From Geosiphon pyriformis (lineage: Eukaryota; Glomeromycota; Glomeromycetes; Archaeosporales; Geosiphonaceae), in the NCBI GenBank assembly GCA_016748015.1, contig JAAOMT010000231.1, positions 207,453 to 271,452 on the forward strand: a stretch of DNA of 64,000 bases, written 5' to 3'. The notes beneath the pieces are model-generated. The model was not told the origin of the DNA and searched no databases. It saw nothing but the letters and a program-made list of their open reading frames with translations. Below, one piece after another: positions 1 through 11,599 of the stretch. Within the stretch, counting starts at the first letter, position 1. Each line of letters starts with the position of its first letter. The translations under genes and the position numbers were made by a program.

Positions 1-849
1 GAAATTTCCATGCTAGCCTAGCTCATTTTTATATTTGAAAAAATAACACAACTAATCATTGGAGTATTTAAAACTACTCGTTAACTCTATTTTCAAGGTC
101 CAAAAGAATTTTTCATTCAAAATCTTATAATATTAGCTTCCAATTGCGGTTAACATTTTATCCTATTAATGAAACATGCTTAGGCAATTAAAGGCTAATA
201 TTAATAATACTTGTATTTTTTAAAATTGAAATCTGACAATCTGACTGGTCTATTCGACAAACCGTAGAAAGACCATTTTTGTAAAGCAATAACAACTCTT
301 TTATTTGAGAGGAAATAGGTGGTTGAAATCTATTTTAGGAAATAATTGAACAAAAACAGGGCACTTTTGACCAAAATAGCTAAAATCAATGTAATCCAAC
401 AAGTAAAATCTTGTTAGATTAAATTAAATTTCAAAAAACAAACTTGATAAAGTTTGGCGTAAGTTCAACATTACATCATATACCATAATTATGGCGAGTT
501 TTAGCTGGCATGTGTTTTTTCAAAAATGAATTGATCCATCCAAGTCGGAGCTCAAGCATTTCGCGATGCATTTGGATGATGCTTCTGCAGATTTACGGAG
601 CTTTGATCAGGTGGAAGATTATGCAATCTCTTAAAAAGAGTAACCGGTAAATGTATCACGGAACAGATAAAATCTGGTCATCATCCACAAACAAAGCGTT
701 TGTAATACGTCAAATCTGCTGTGTTTGTGCCTGGGCCTTTTTCCAATAAAAAAAGCGAATTATACAGAGGTTCCATTTTGCGTTCTGAAATTCTCAAGAT
801 TTTCTATTTTTTGAATCGTTTTCTCATTGAAATTTCTCAAATCAATTAA
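1..849. other. Upstream intergenic region, no gene recognised
   Basis: No supported ORF or RNA gene was seen. The stretch from about 540 to 760 is clearly less AT-rich than its surroundings and lies directly upstream of the small membrane-protein gene. It may hold that gene's promoter and 5' UTR. Confidence 0.4.
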
Positions 850-1401
850 ATGTCTGAAACGAACGAGGGATTTCCCGTCAAAAGAAATGATTATAATGAG
901 GTGACAGGGCCACTAAGCGTAAGAAAAATCGAGGCAAATGAATCAAAAGATCATCATGTTAAGGTTGAAATTCCCACTGAACATAGTAAGTCTTGAAATA
1001 AAGAAGATTTGTCTATAGGTTTTGTTTTTCCTTTCAAATATTTGACGTCAAAAATTGTAATTTAATTTAAAAAAAAAAAGACCCGATACCGCTATACCGT
1101 AACCCAACTAAAGCACCAGGAGAATTAGAGTTGGCCAAATTTGAAACACAAAGTATAGATGAACAAACGCAACCATATAAACATGATGGTCCTTGGTACA
1201 AAGATATTTCCCAAAGAAGATGGATCATTTTTGGTGTACTAGCTATTGTTATTGTTATCGTCATAGTAGTTGGTGAGTCTTTGCTTTTGTTTTTGAGTAA
1301 AATTTTTTACTTTTTAAACGAATTATATTCATGAAAAAATATTTATTTTTATCCATAAAGTTCCAGTAACGGTAGCTCACGCTATTAAGACTAAGGACTA
1401 A
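850..1401 (+). CDS. Small single-pass membrane protein, three exons
   Basis: I deduced three exons: 850-985, 1081-1272 and 1361-1401. They join in frame (phase 1 then phase 1) through introns with GTAAGT and GTGAGT donors and AAAAAG/ATAAAG acceptors. The predicted protein is about 122 residues. It has a hydrophilic, charged N-terminal part with a Pro-rich stretch near residues 47-58. One strongly hydrophobic segment at about residues 93-116 is built almost entirely of Ile and Val. A short tail ends KTKD. There is no obvious signal peptide, so a type II or tail-anchored topology is likely. I do not recognise the family and no function is proposed. The ATG at 850 is the first in the open frame of exon 1. 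The clean splice sites and open joined frame are the main support that this is a real gene. Confidence 0.6.
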
Positions 1402-3844
1402 GATCCTATTTATTTTTTAAAAAAGCTTTTTCTTTTTTTTATAATTATTAATACGTTAATAAATCTAATACTGGGCCTCTTACAGATAATAGTTAGATTT
1501 TTGTAATATATTAAATCGCCGTTGTAATTTATCGAATTTCACTTCCATATAAAAGACACAATTGATGCCATATTTTCATTTGCAAGAATGAGATAATTTA
1601 TTTTTACTTGGGCAATATGAGCCATTGAATATACTTTTTGCAATCTCATTATTGCTTCGTTCAACATTTATAGTTTATTCTGGATTTATTCAAATAAATA
1701 AATAAACATGATTAATCTTTTTTTTTAATTTCTCAAGTTTCAGGTTTTTATCAATAGTCTCAAAGCAACCAATGAATCATCAAACTTATTGAAAATAAAT
1801 TTACGTTATGGCGAGCTGTTAAAGATTTGCCTGAAGATTGATTGGCTTTTATTTTGTTGAAATCAAAGATTAATCAAGTGATAAGTTTTGGTTTAAATGT
1901 TAAATTTTGCATTTTACATTTCTTTCAAGTTTTAAAATATATTAATAAATCTTGTTTTTATTGTATTTTGCGTTATTTATTTAAATGTTCACAATATTCT
2001 TTTAAGCTTCTTTATAAAATAAAAAGAGCATAGAGATGTCAGTCTCTTTATGCTATTGTTTATATATATTTCTTGCACAAAAAATTCATCTTCTTTTTTC
2101 TCATTAAAAGAAAAGATCCTTGAAGATATAAAAACACTATCAAGTATTTAAATTCTTATTGGCATATTAAATAAGAAAAATTAAGTTTGTTTAGGCTTTA
2201 GCTTTGAAATATTGAAAATAAAAAATATTTTTAATATCCTTTTGCTTCAATCTTTTCACTCGAGAATTAAACCAAATTATCTCAGTTCAAAATTAATTCA
2301 ACTTAATTTACTTGATTTTTATTAAAAAATTTTATTGAAAATAATTAATGAAATTAAGATGTTGCCAGTCAAGAAATGAATCCTTGAAGTATTTACACAA
2401 AATTATTCAACCGATTGGAAAGTCCATAACAGCGCAAGTTTTATAATGGTTTTTTCATCGTTATTCATTAGCTTATTTTTTAAAAATATTATCTAACAAA
2501 CCGAATTCAAAAAATGTAAACTAGATAAAAACAATTTTTTTATTTTCATTTTATAACATAGGCATTTTTAGACCAAAAATCAAAATTTCCTTCCTGATTT
2601 ATTGTTGTAAACTCATTAGCTTTGTATTTGATGAGATTAATAATTACATATTTTATCAAACTCATCAACAGTGAAATTTCTTGAGTAAAAACTTTTGATT
2701 AAATTTTCTCTGCTCTTTATATACCTCTAGAAAAATTAAGTTATTAATTTTAATAATAAAAATAAATCCTATAACCAAAGTGTTTTGAGCAGCTAAATAA
2801 TTTTTCTATGGTTGAAAACAATTCACTACTTTAAAGATGAAGTGGAAATTTAAAAAATGTATAAATATGTTGTTTGATAAAAATAATGACCTTATTGAGA
2901 TTGAAACCACTTTTGCTCGTGGCCAAAAGAATCCAGATCAATTTTTGCCACCAAAAAAATTAAAATTGTAGGAAAAGCAAAAAAGTTATATACTAGAAGC
3001 TTTAATGTTTTTAAAAAAATTTGTGTTAATTTAATTGATTATTTTCAAAGGTGCTTTCTTTTTGGTAAGTCTTCAATCTTCTTTTATAGAAGATTTTTTT
3101 TCTAGTTTGATTCAAGCTTGAAAAAGATTTAATAAATTTATGAGTTTCACTTTTAAATTTTCAAAGACCTTTAATTTTTCACAGCATTATCAAATTAGAA
3201 TTTATTAATACATGATTATTAATTTTAACAAGAATATTTAGCCTCTTAACTTTTTGAAGATCTCTGTTGGAATATTTTTCATTAGGAATACTTTATAACA
3301 AAATCTACCCAACTATTCATTTTAAAGATTTTAAATTTATTAATTAACTTTTTTTTTTTTTTGTTAACGTGTAGCCACGCTGGTCTTTTATTAGTTTAGC
3401 CACGCTCAAAAAGCATGACCTTTTCATAAAGCCAACTCACCCAATAATCTAAATTACAAGATGTGGCTAACCACTTATTAATTAACTCGATAACTTTTGA
3501 AAAACAATTAGTTCACCTGGTTGACCTATTTCAACTCGACGAACTTCCACAGTAGAAGAAAATAAAAAAAACAATTAATAACAAAGTTGATTGGAATCAA
3601 TCTTTGTTAAGTAATTATTTTCTCAAAAAATAGAAGTGATTTATTCGCGTATATCAAAATTCAGTAGCTTTTGACTGAAACCATTCATACTTGATAGCTT
3701 GATAAAAGTGGTTTTATAAAATTAAATGCCATATTATACCATACTATCAACATGCTTTTGAAGCCAAATCTCTGATGACATGATGCATGTGTTTTGATCA
3801 CTATTTAATAATTATTTAATCGGAAATAAAATGATTTTTATTTT

Positions 3845-3877
<33 letters not shown>

Positions 3878-5985
3878 TTTAGATTTCACATTTTATTAAG
3901 TAAATTAACATTAAGAAAATATTCTAAGCCAAATATGTTTATTGGCAAAAAATACAAATGTTCAAATTTTTACTAGTTGTTAGAATGTCATGAAAGAATA
4001 TTAATTAAAATGCAGATTTTTTAATATAAAACCAATGATTGCTTGAATTCGTAACTTTGGAAACTTGGAAAAAGTGGTTGAGAGAAATCTTTAAGAGAAA
4101 CTGTCCAAAGCATGTTGAATCTTGATAATAAACTTTTTTAGAGCACAAAATAAGAACTTTTTTCAAAGATTCTACAGGTTATTTGGGTGAATTTATTAAA
4201 AATTTCATAACAATATATTTCTAATATTATATACTATAATGCCTATTTTTGTTAAATAAACATTTTTAAAAAGTGCTGAGGCAATTTCGACAACTGAGAT
4301 TTTTTTCACAAAGATGGAATGCTATTGAACTATAGTTTGATCGTGAAATGAAATTTATATGGGCAAAGTTTCACAACAATAAACGTATTTCTACATTAAA
4401 TAAATCACGCAAAAGAATTCTGAATTAAAGTAGATTTTAAGATATATATTCAAAATTAGAAACTAAATAAAAAGATTATTTCAATATTTTTACATGAACA
4501 TTGGTGAAAGTCTTTTGCATAAAAATTAAGCTTGGCAAAATTAATCTAAAACCTTGTGTAAGATAGCTTTTAGCAACAAAAATATATCCATACAAGATTA
4601 GAAACAATTTTTTTGCATTCTATTTAAAAACACTTTTCTTAAGAAATTCATGTCTTTTTCAAAGGAAGATCTTTGGATAGAGAAAATTTTATTGCCTCTT
4701 GAAAAAAGAATAATCTAGTGCATTCATTTTAATTCAAAATTTCAAAATTTATTTAATAAACATTTCTCTGTCCTCAAGAGCGACGGGTTAAAATTTTTCT
4801 TTATTATATTTAAATATGTTGAGTCTTAAAGAATCTTGTATAAATTCAGATTTTTTAATCCAAGCAAAAATATGTTGTTTTTGTATATCTTTCAAACAGG
4901 TAGCCCATTTCTTTGAACAACCTAATTTTTGCTGGCTATACGATAAAAAAGAACGTTTTATACAAAATTCATGATCTTTTTTAAAGGTCAATTAAAATTT
5001 TTGAAAAAGCATAGAAGACAGTTGAAATCTTAACTTCCAATGTATTCAGTTTAATCTTAAATTTTTACTTCAATTTTAATTATATATTTATTTGTTTGAC
5101 GCTATTATTTTATATAAAAATTTTTTGATTAATTTTTTTCAAAACTTTCTTGAAATAATAATTATCTCCCATAGTATACACTATCTCTGCTTTCCATGAT
5201 CATTTTAAACCAAATTGAATTTCATTATTTTAGCAATACTTTAAGTGCTGGGTTGGAAAATTGAATTAGGCAGTTCATTTATTAATCTTGATATGTAAAA
5301 GAGTATTAGACTATTTTTTGTCTATTTAAATCATTAAATTGCTTTGATTGTTTACTGAAAATATCATATTTTTTAATATATGCTACATAATAATATCCAA
5401 ATTAGGTTAAGCAATATTTAAGTAAGTGATATCATAGCTTTTACACAAAACCCATTTAGGTAGTCTCAAAGAATAATATATTTGTGCTACCAGAATCAAA
5501 TTACTTCATAAATTTAAATCCTTCAAAATGAATAGTTATTGGTAAGTTTTGACATACAATATTTTTCTTGTTTTTCCTATTCCTTCCAAATGAAAAAATA
5601 TTCCAATTAAGAGATAATTGCAAAGATGCTGAAAAAAGGTTTATCTCAGAGCCAATTATTGAAGTTTTGTATTAAATAACCCATTTAAAGACTAGTGTAA
5701 TACATGCATTTTTACAGATCTAAATTGATCTTCTTACTTTTTTCTTAATAGAAAATAAGAATCAAAGACATTTAAAAAATTTAAACGTGATTTGACATGG
5801 ATAAAAAATTCCAATTATTCTTAGCTAATCATTAAAAACTCATAGTTTTCATTATTTTAATTTTAATAATTCTGATATATATTTTTCTTTTTAAGTCGAC
5901 AGCAATAATCTTGCAACTATGATAATAGGCGAACTTGATGGATTTTATAATTACAGTAAGTTTATTCGGTTTTTCTGAATATATT
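1402..5985. other. AT-rich intergenic tract without recognisable genes
   Basis: Only short ORFs with AT-driven composition are present on either strand. A modestly less AT-rich island at about 3362-3475 has no coding signature and may be a repeat fragment. A TAA microsatellite lies at 3845-3873. Nothing else is recognised. Confidence 0.5.
3845..3873. repeat. (TAA)n microsatellite
   Basis: About nine uninterrupted trinucleotide units. It is one of five similar arrays in the window. The one at 55931-55968 terminates a recognisable LINE relic, so the others may also mark old LINE 3' ends (inference). Confidence 0.9.
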
Positions 5986-6295
5986 TTTATTTCATATTTT
6001 CCAAATATTAAAAAGGCCTATCTTTTGAAATTGCGCTTTAATAATGGCGATTTCGTTCAAAATATTTATTCTTTTTAACCATATATTTACCTTTACCTTC
6101 ACGTAACTCTCGTTGAATAGTGTCTACACTAATGTTAACCTTTCGTTTTTTTAATTTTCCCATTACATATCAGATGAATTTCATTTTTTGCAATTTCCTT
6201 TTTGTTTCCTCCCACCTTTTAACCCAATAAAGTGCTGTAGAATTACTACAATGAATGTACTTTGCTGTTAAGTCTAAGCATCAATTCTTCTTTAA
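5986..6295 (-). mobile_element. Degraded Tc1/mariner-type transposase relic (DNA-binding region)
   Basis: Read on the minus strand from about 6290 down, one frame gives a helix-turn-helix-like stretch containing NSTALYWVKRWEETK. After a stop, a second frame (about 6120-6050) contains NISVDTIQRELREGKG. Both resemble the paired N-terminal DNA-binding and linker regions of Tc1-type transposases. Stops and a frame change show it is dead. No DDE catalytic part and no terminal inverted repeats were found nearby. The copy appears older than, and different from, the two Tc1 copies at 16.9 and 28.8 kb. Confidence 0.55.
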
Positions 6296-7530
6296 CTCTT
6301 AATTTTCTGATTCTGATTTTTTTTGGTCAGTTTCATTAATATACTTTAAATTATTTTTTGAAATAATCCACTAACACTTAAATCTGATATTTTTTATCTC
6401 CAACCTCATTTTTTTTAAAGTTTCTACCATACACGGAAAATTATTGTTAGAAAATTAACAAAGAGAGTTACCTTAAAATAAAATATCATGGGCTTTTCCT
6501 TGAAATACCCTTTTTATTTTAACAAATAGATTTATCTCAATTCGTAATTAAGATCGATATCCTGGGTCTTTTAACCATTATGAGTTTTCACTTAAAACTT
6601 GACACGTTTATTCTTGTGATATGTTCACTGCCAAACCAATAAATACTTATCCGCTGAATTCCCTTGTTCGCATGAAAAGATTATCTATATTATGAACTGC
6701 ATTGATAATGAACGGATGGAGTAGGCTTGTTTCGCAGAAGGAAGCATATATTTTCAGTCTTACAAATCCGATTATTTTGGTTAGTGTGAAATTTCAAATG
6801 ATGAAAAAGTTGCGAAACTTCTAGACTATTTGATGGAGAAAAAATCTTCATACTTAAAACCAGTCATTCTTTGCAATTCATCAAAGAAATATTCGGTTGG
6901 GCCTTGTTGATTTTAATCTCGAATGATTTAAAAGCATTATTAAATTTTTGCATTCTGATTTATTGGTTTTGGTTTTATCTTGACAACAATATCTTGATTC
7001 ACTAATGGAAATTCCCCCTAATTTTTTAATGGAACTTTCTCGCAGAAAAAATATCTCGTTAGGATTAATTTAAAAACCTTAAATGAAAATTCTAAGACAA
7101 CACAATTTGAAATGCATTCTTCATTCAAACCCTAAAAATGCGACATATACGGCAGTCGGTGTAATATTGAATAGACCCTTGACATTGTGATCATGATCAA
7201 ATAAGGAAATCATGTTACCCAAGGAGAATGTTGAAGAAAACTTGTTTTTATCGAGAAAATTTTTTCTTCAATCTAAAACGGGCTTTGAAAATTTTTTGAA
7301 CCAATACAAACATCAATAAGTAAAAGATAGGCAAACGGCTTGGAAGGGAAAGGATTTATATGGACAAGCGTCAGAATTTATTGTCCAGTGAGGCTGCATA
7401 ACATAGCATATTCGGCATGATCGGTCCGATGCTTTTTTTTTTGTGGCGCTCATTTATACCAGCAAGTTTGCAAAAAGGATTCTCCACTCATCAAAGATCG
7501 AAGTTGCTGTCCTTGACAACTCTTTTCAAA
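6296..7530. other. Upstream flank of the MATH-BTB gene, partly unexplained
   Basis: The stretch at about 6540-7080 has a less extreme base composition than the flanking DNA but has stops in all frames and no recognised domain. It may be a decayed gene. The last few hundred bases probably hold the promoter of the MATH-BTB gene. An in-frame upstream ATG exists at 7417, and a TATA-like sequence lies near 7450. Confidence 0.35.
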
Positions 7531-9105
7531 ATGACTTCGTATGCACTAAAAACTTTGTATCAGTTCTTTTGCTCCAAATGTTCTTTGGGTGCAAAGTCAA
7601 TTTACAGTCCACCTTTGGCGTCGGACGGGGACACTTTTTGGCAGCTTAGGTTTGAGCCAGTATGTTAATTGAAATTCTTTAAAATTGATTAATGAAAGTT
7701 CTGCTTTGAATTTTAAATTCCTTGGACTTTTCATTGCTTTTTAATAACTGCCATTCAAGATTTTCGTTATGTTTAATCAAAATGTTCCAATTTTTAGACA
7801 AACCCTTACAATGGTGAATATTGTTCTTTGTATCTTGAGGCAATTCCAGGAAAATGTGAAATTCAAAACACCACCGCTGACTGGCCGGCTCGCAAAAAGA
7901 TTCTTCCTAGAATATTCATCAGAAAAGCTAATAATGAACAGACTGATATAGTTACCAAAGCAGTGAAAGCAAGTTTCAATGCTGAAGGATATAGCTGGGG
8001 TAAGTAAAATTTATAAAAATGAATTCAATCGCTTCACGATACGCTGAATACTTTGACAAGCGATAAAACCTCTAAACTTATTAGGGTGGGCCAACTTTTG
8101 CTTAAAGTCTGATCTTCCTGAAACCTTCTGTTTTGGTGTTGAATTCGACAAATCATCTTTAATCGACCAAGGCTTTTTTGGCCCACTGACTGCTCCAACC
8201 AAGCCCAAACTGTTGGAGGCCTGGATGAAGCAATTCAATAATCCTAAAACCTCGGATGTAAAGTTTAGTTTTGGCGAAGAAGGGTATCTTTTCGCCAGTA
8301 GCTTGATCTTAGCCGCTCAATCTGAATACTTTGAAACAATGTTCCATGAAACATTAAACGACTCAACCTCCGATAATTCGCCAGAATGTAAAAAATTTGA
8401 TCATAAACGACAAGATTCTACGTCATCATCTGACACGGCCGTGAATGAACCACAACACGAAAAGGGAGACACGGAAAGTGGACTGGAGGAAATCCCATGG
8501 GCATCATCCGATACCGAGAGTGTCACTACATTGCACATACGACAGGCCAAAGTTTACGATTACGAAATCGAGATCACCGATGTCTCACGAGAACTCTTTG
8601 GCCAAATGTTGATGTACCTATATACTGGAGAAATCTTCTTCTTAGATGATGTTCCATCAAAACCATGTAGAAACGCTTTTGACTTGTACATATTAGCGGA
8701 CCAATATTCCCTGGAAGAATTAAAAAAAGACGCCCAAAATCACATTGTCGCTTCACTTACAATCAACAATGCTGCCGAAATATTCTTTGAAACAGCATGG
8801 AAATGGCCAGCATTAAAATCCGAAGTCAGCAAGTTTATCGTTGCCAATTTTGTAGACATTTGTAATTCGGATGGATACAATAAGATTCTGGCCAAAAATC
8901 ATCTACATTCTTCATTCCATGAGCTGAATACAGAAATCTTGCTAGCTCTTTTCCGGAAAGAAATCCCCAAAAAAATCATTAAGGATAAAACCGAAAAGGT
9001 ATTTAAGGTCTATTTTATTCTCACTCTTAGTCAGCCTAATTTTAACATCTTATCTTAAAGCTGGGGGAAAATTCGACCACGTTAAGTTCTTACAAATTAA
9101 AGTAG
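7531..9105 (+). CDS. MATH-BTB domain protein, four exons
   Basis: Exons 7531-7659, 7798-7999, 8085-8998 and 9061-9105 join in frame with GT-AG introns of 138, 85 and 62 bp, giving about 429 residues. Residues about 5-145 look like a MATH/TRAF fold: IYSPPL and FWQLRFEP in exon 1, YCSLYLEAIPG in exon 2, and YSWGWANFCLKSDL spanning intron 2. A BTB/POZ domain follows (about 160-300), with FGEEGYLFASSLILAAQSEYF and later ELFGQMLMYLYTGEIFF. BACK-like helices follow (DLYILADQYSLEELKKDAQN). The BTB fold is split by an acidic, Ser-rich insert of roughly 60 residues (about 200-265). MATH-BTB proteins usually act as substrate adaptors for CUL3 ubiquitin ligases, and that role is inferred here from architecture only. 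The start is uncertain: an in-frame ATG at 7417 would add 38 residues. The C-terminus beyond exon 3 rests on one intron call. Confidence 0.8.
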
Positions 9106-9614
9106 CTTCGGAAACGGGGCGTTTTCAAAAACAACGTATGTATTATCTTATCTTTCTGAATGATAAATAACAATTTTTGAATCGATTAATCATTAGTGAT
9201 AAATTTTGTTCTAGGCATTGACGAGCGTGAGAAATCCAAAATTGGATTAAAAAATTTTAATCTTTATCGATTACAATTAGAATTGGATTAAACACGTCTT
9301 TATTGTATATGTTTTGCTAATCTCATCAAAAAGGTGCATTCCCAACATTGAATAATAAATACGAGAGCTCCCTATGCTAAAAGGGAGATATCTATGATTC
9401 CACTCGCAAGCAACTTTGCATTTTTGTTAGCTATAGGATTCTTAAATTTAACATCAGCGAATAAATATCTTTGATGAGTAGGATATCTGAACGTTTTTTT
9501 ATTCACCAAATGGAAACCCGGATTTAATTTTGAAAGTAAATAAAATTTAAGTTAAGTTTCGTTACATTAAGAAACTCTTGTCGTAGGAATTTATATTGGT
9601 GTATGAAAAGATGG
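9106..9614. other. Convergent intergenic region
   Basis: This lies between the MATH-BTB gene (plus) and the PD-(D/E)XK-like pseudogene (minus), whose 3' ends face each other. It probably holds both 3' UTRs. A loose repeat of an AATTGGATTAAA-type motif occurs near 9240-9300. No gene was seen. Confidence 0.45.
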
Positions 9615-11599
9615 TCATGTCATCTTGGTTTTCGGAGGTGGTGCTCCCTCACGCATGAGTAAGTTGCGATAACTCATAACGCGATGCTCTGCAGATTGAA
9701 TGATAATAGTCTAATAATAAAGTAGATGTTAATTTGACATCTTGTAATGTAGAATTATCAAAAAACGCTTACTTTTGCCTGCAGGAGGACCTTGGTCATA
9801 TCGGGAAAACATCAAAGTTATGTCGGTCTTGTAGGAGATAGAACCTCCCCAGCTGGATCATTCGATATATGTTATTGAATTTGCGATCCATGACAAACGG
9901 ATCACACCGAAATCCTAATTAAATTCGAATTAAATTACAATTAAATTAGGATTAATTTAAAATTATCGATCACAATTACCTTCTATCAGGATACCACCCA
10001 TTTGAGTCGAATGAACGTCAATTATAGAATCGACCATATCCTTGAGCTCATTACCAAGTTTCGCAAGATCACTCCATGGACCTCTATTCACGCGATGTGT
10101 TGCTGGCTTGACTTCAGCAACTAGCAAAGGCACCTTGGATTGTCCAGACGTAAGTACCGCGAAGTCGGGTTTTCTTCCACGAAGAATTGGATCGAATTTT
10201 CGCTTTTGTTTATGGGAAGGGCCTAATGTAGTATTAGCCCTGATATTTTTTTAATTTATTAGTAAATATTTAATGTATACTATTTCAAATAAAATGCTTA
10301 CCATACACATTCTGTAAGCTCATTGTCTGCGAATTATACAGGTGCCAAAAGTGTCTTCATTTGCACTGGGTGCACATGGTACAAAGTGAGGCTAAAAAAG
10401 AAAAACATAAGAAATGGAAGGTTGATAAAGCAATTAACTTTGGCTAACAACCTACATTGGTTGAAAAACTCTAAAATCACATCATTGCCATCATCATTTT
10501 TTACAGCACAATGCCATTGTTTCAGCAAAGTCTTACATTCCTTGATTGAATTTCTGGCAGCCTAATTATAACCAATAAAGATAATTTATAACACGTAATT
10601 AATTTATGTATTGTAAAACAACAGTACCTACTTCAGACATGTGAATGCATCTTAAATTATCATGAATTCCGTTTTTATTTCCTTGAAGATTGATGCCCAA
10701 ATCTGCCCAACAAAATTTTCTCTTACACCATAGACAGCATCCTCTTCTAAGAGAAAAATATGATTTAAAGCAGTACAGTCCAAAAAAAATTAGGCTTTGA
10801 TTTAAAAGTATAAAACAGAGAAATTTAGAAATTAATACTTACAGAATATCAGGAGCAAGCTTAAGGGTATATGCTGATGCTTTCTTGACACATAACTTTC
10901 TGTATGCCAAAAGCATCGAGGTAATGTTAATTTCATTCAGAATCCACTAAAATATTTTAAAAGTATCAGTAATTAATTAATAGTTTACCAAATATAAACA
11001 GGCTTTTACATAGTTATTGAAGTCTGTGGAGTTTTCAAAATCCTACAACAAATCCAATTTTGGAGAGTTCAAAAGAGCAGTTAAAATATTTTCTCCTTTT
11101 TCATTTTCTATAATATATTTTACAGTAATAAAGAAATATGCAGCTGAAAATTGTATACCAACCTTTTGTGGATTAGTAGGCTTTGAGCTTATTTCAAAAT
11201 TGGTTGATTGTGATGGAATTTTTCTCAAACTAGGAATTGGTTAATTGAGAAAGAATATTATCGTAATGTATCAAGTGTATAATCACTTATAAATAAATAG
11301 AATATACAAACCTCAAAATCATTGAGTGCACTAACAGCCTTTTGAGACCATGTTTTGTCAGCTGCCTGCTCAATGATTCTCTTACATAACCATTTAAATG
11401 ATCCATGCTCATTTTGGCGGGAGGTGAAGTCAGATTTGTCCTGACGAAATTGCAAAAACTCCAAAAGTGTCAAGTTTGGAGTTGCTAAGTGGAAGTTCTT
11501 CAGGTCAACTGGAGTGTTAACCTGATTGAGAATTGCAGGGTCTGTTTTAGTCGAGTTTTCTTCAAACATAGTATTTTGATGAGCATTAGAAGGATGCAA
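9615..11599 (-). pseudogene. Nine-exon PD-(D/E)XK nuclease-like family gene, recently broken
   Basis: Minus-strand exons (high to low): 11599-11312, 11042-10989, 10946-10843, 10746-10632, 10561-10452, 10391-10302, 10239-9980, 9914-9773, 9686-9615. Splice phases agree at every join through exon 8. Exon 1 starts at an ATG (MHPSNAHQNT). Exon 7 holds GRKPDFAVL, then VPLLVAEVKP: an Asp followed by E-x-K, the layout of a PD-(D/E)XK core, and then a helical stretch with DLAKLGNELKDMVD. Exon 8 has NNIYRMIQLGRFYL. The layout resembles a family I associate with Glomeromycotina genomes, of unknown function. Two lesions are visible: an in-frame TAA in exon 6 (about 10325) and a one-base deletion in exon 8 after DVFP (about 9796). 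Removal of the small exon 5/6 intron is optional, since it is open and 60 bp long. Either this is a young pseudogene or the lesions are assembly errors. Confidence 0.65.

Noticed and set aside
1842-2033. 63-codon plus-strand ORF with Cys and Phe
   Set aside because: It lacks homology, splice support and composition above background.
10042-10565. Plus-strand ORFs of 70 and 80 codons
   Set aside because: They are antisense shadows of exons 5-7 of the minus-strand gene.
11017-11244. Plus and minus ORFs of 60-75 codons in this interval
   Set aside because: They fall in the first intron of the PD-(D/E)XK-like gene; neither joins in phase to neighbouring exons.
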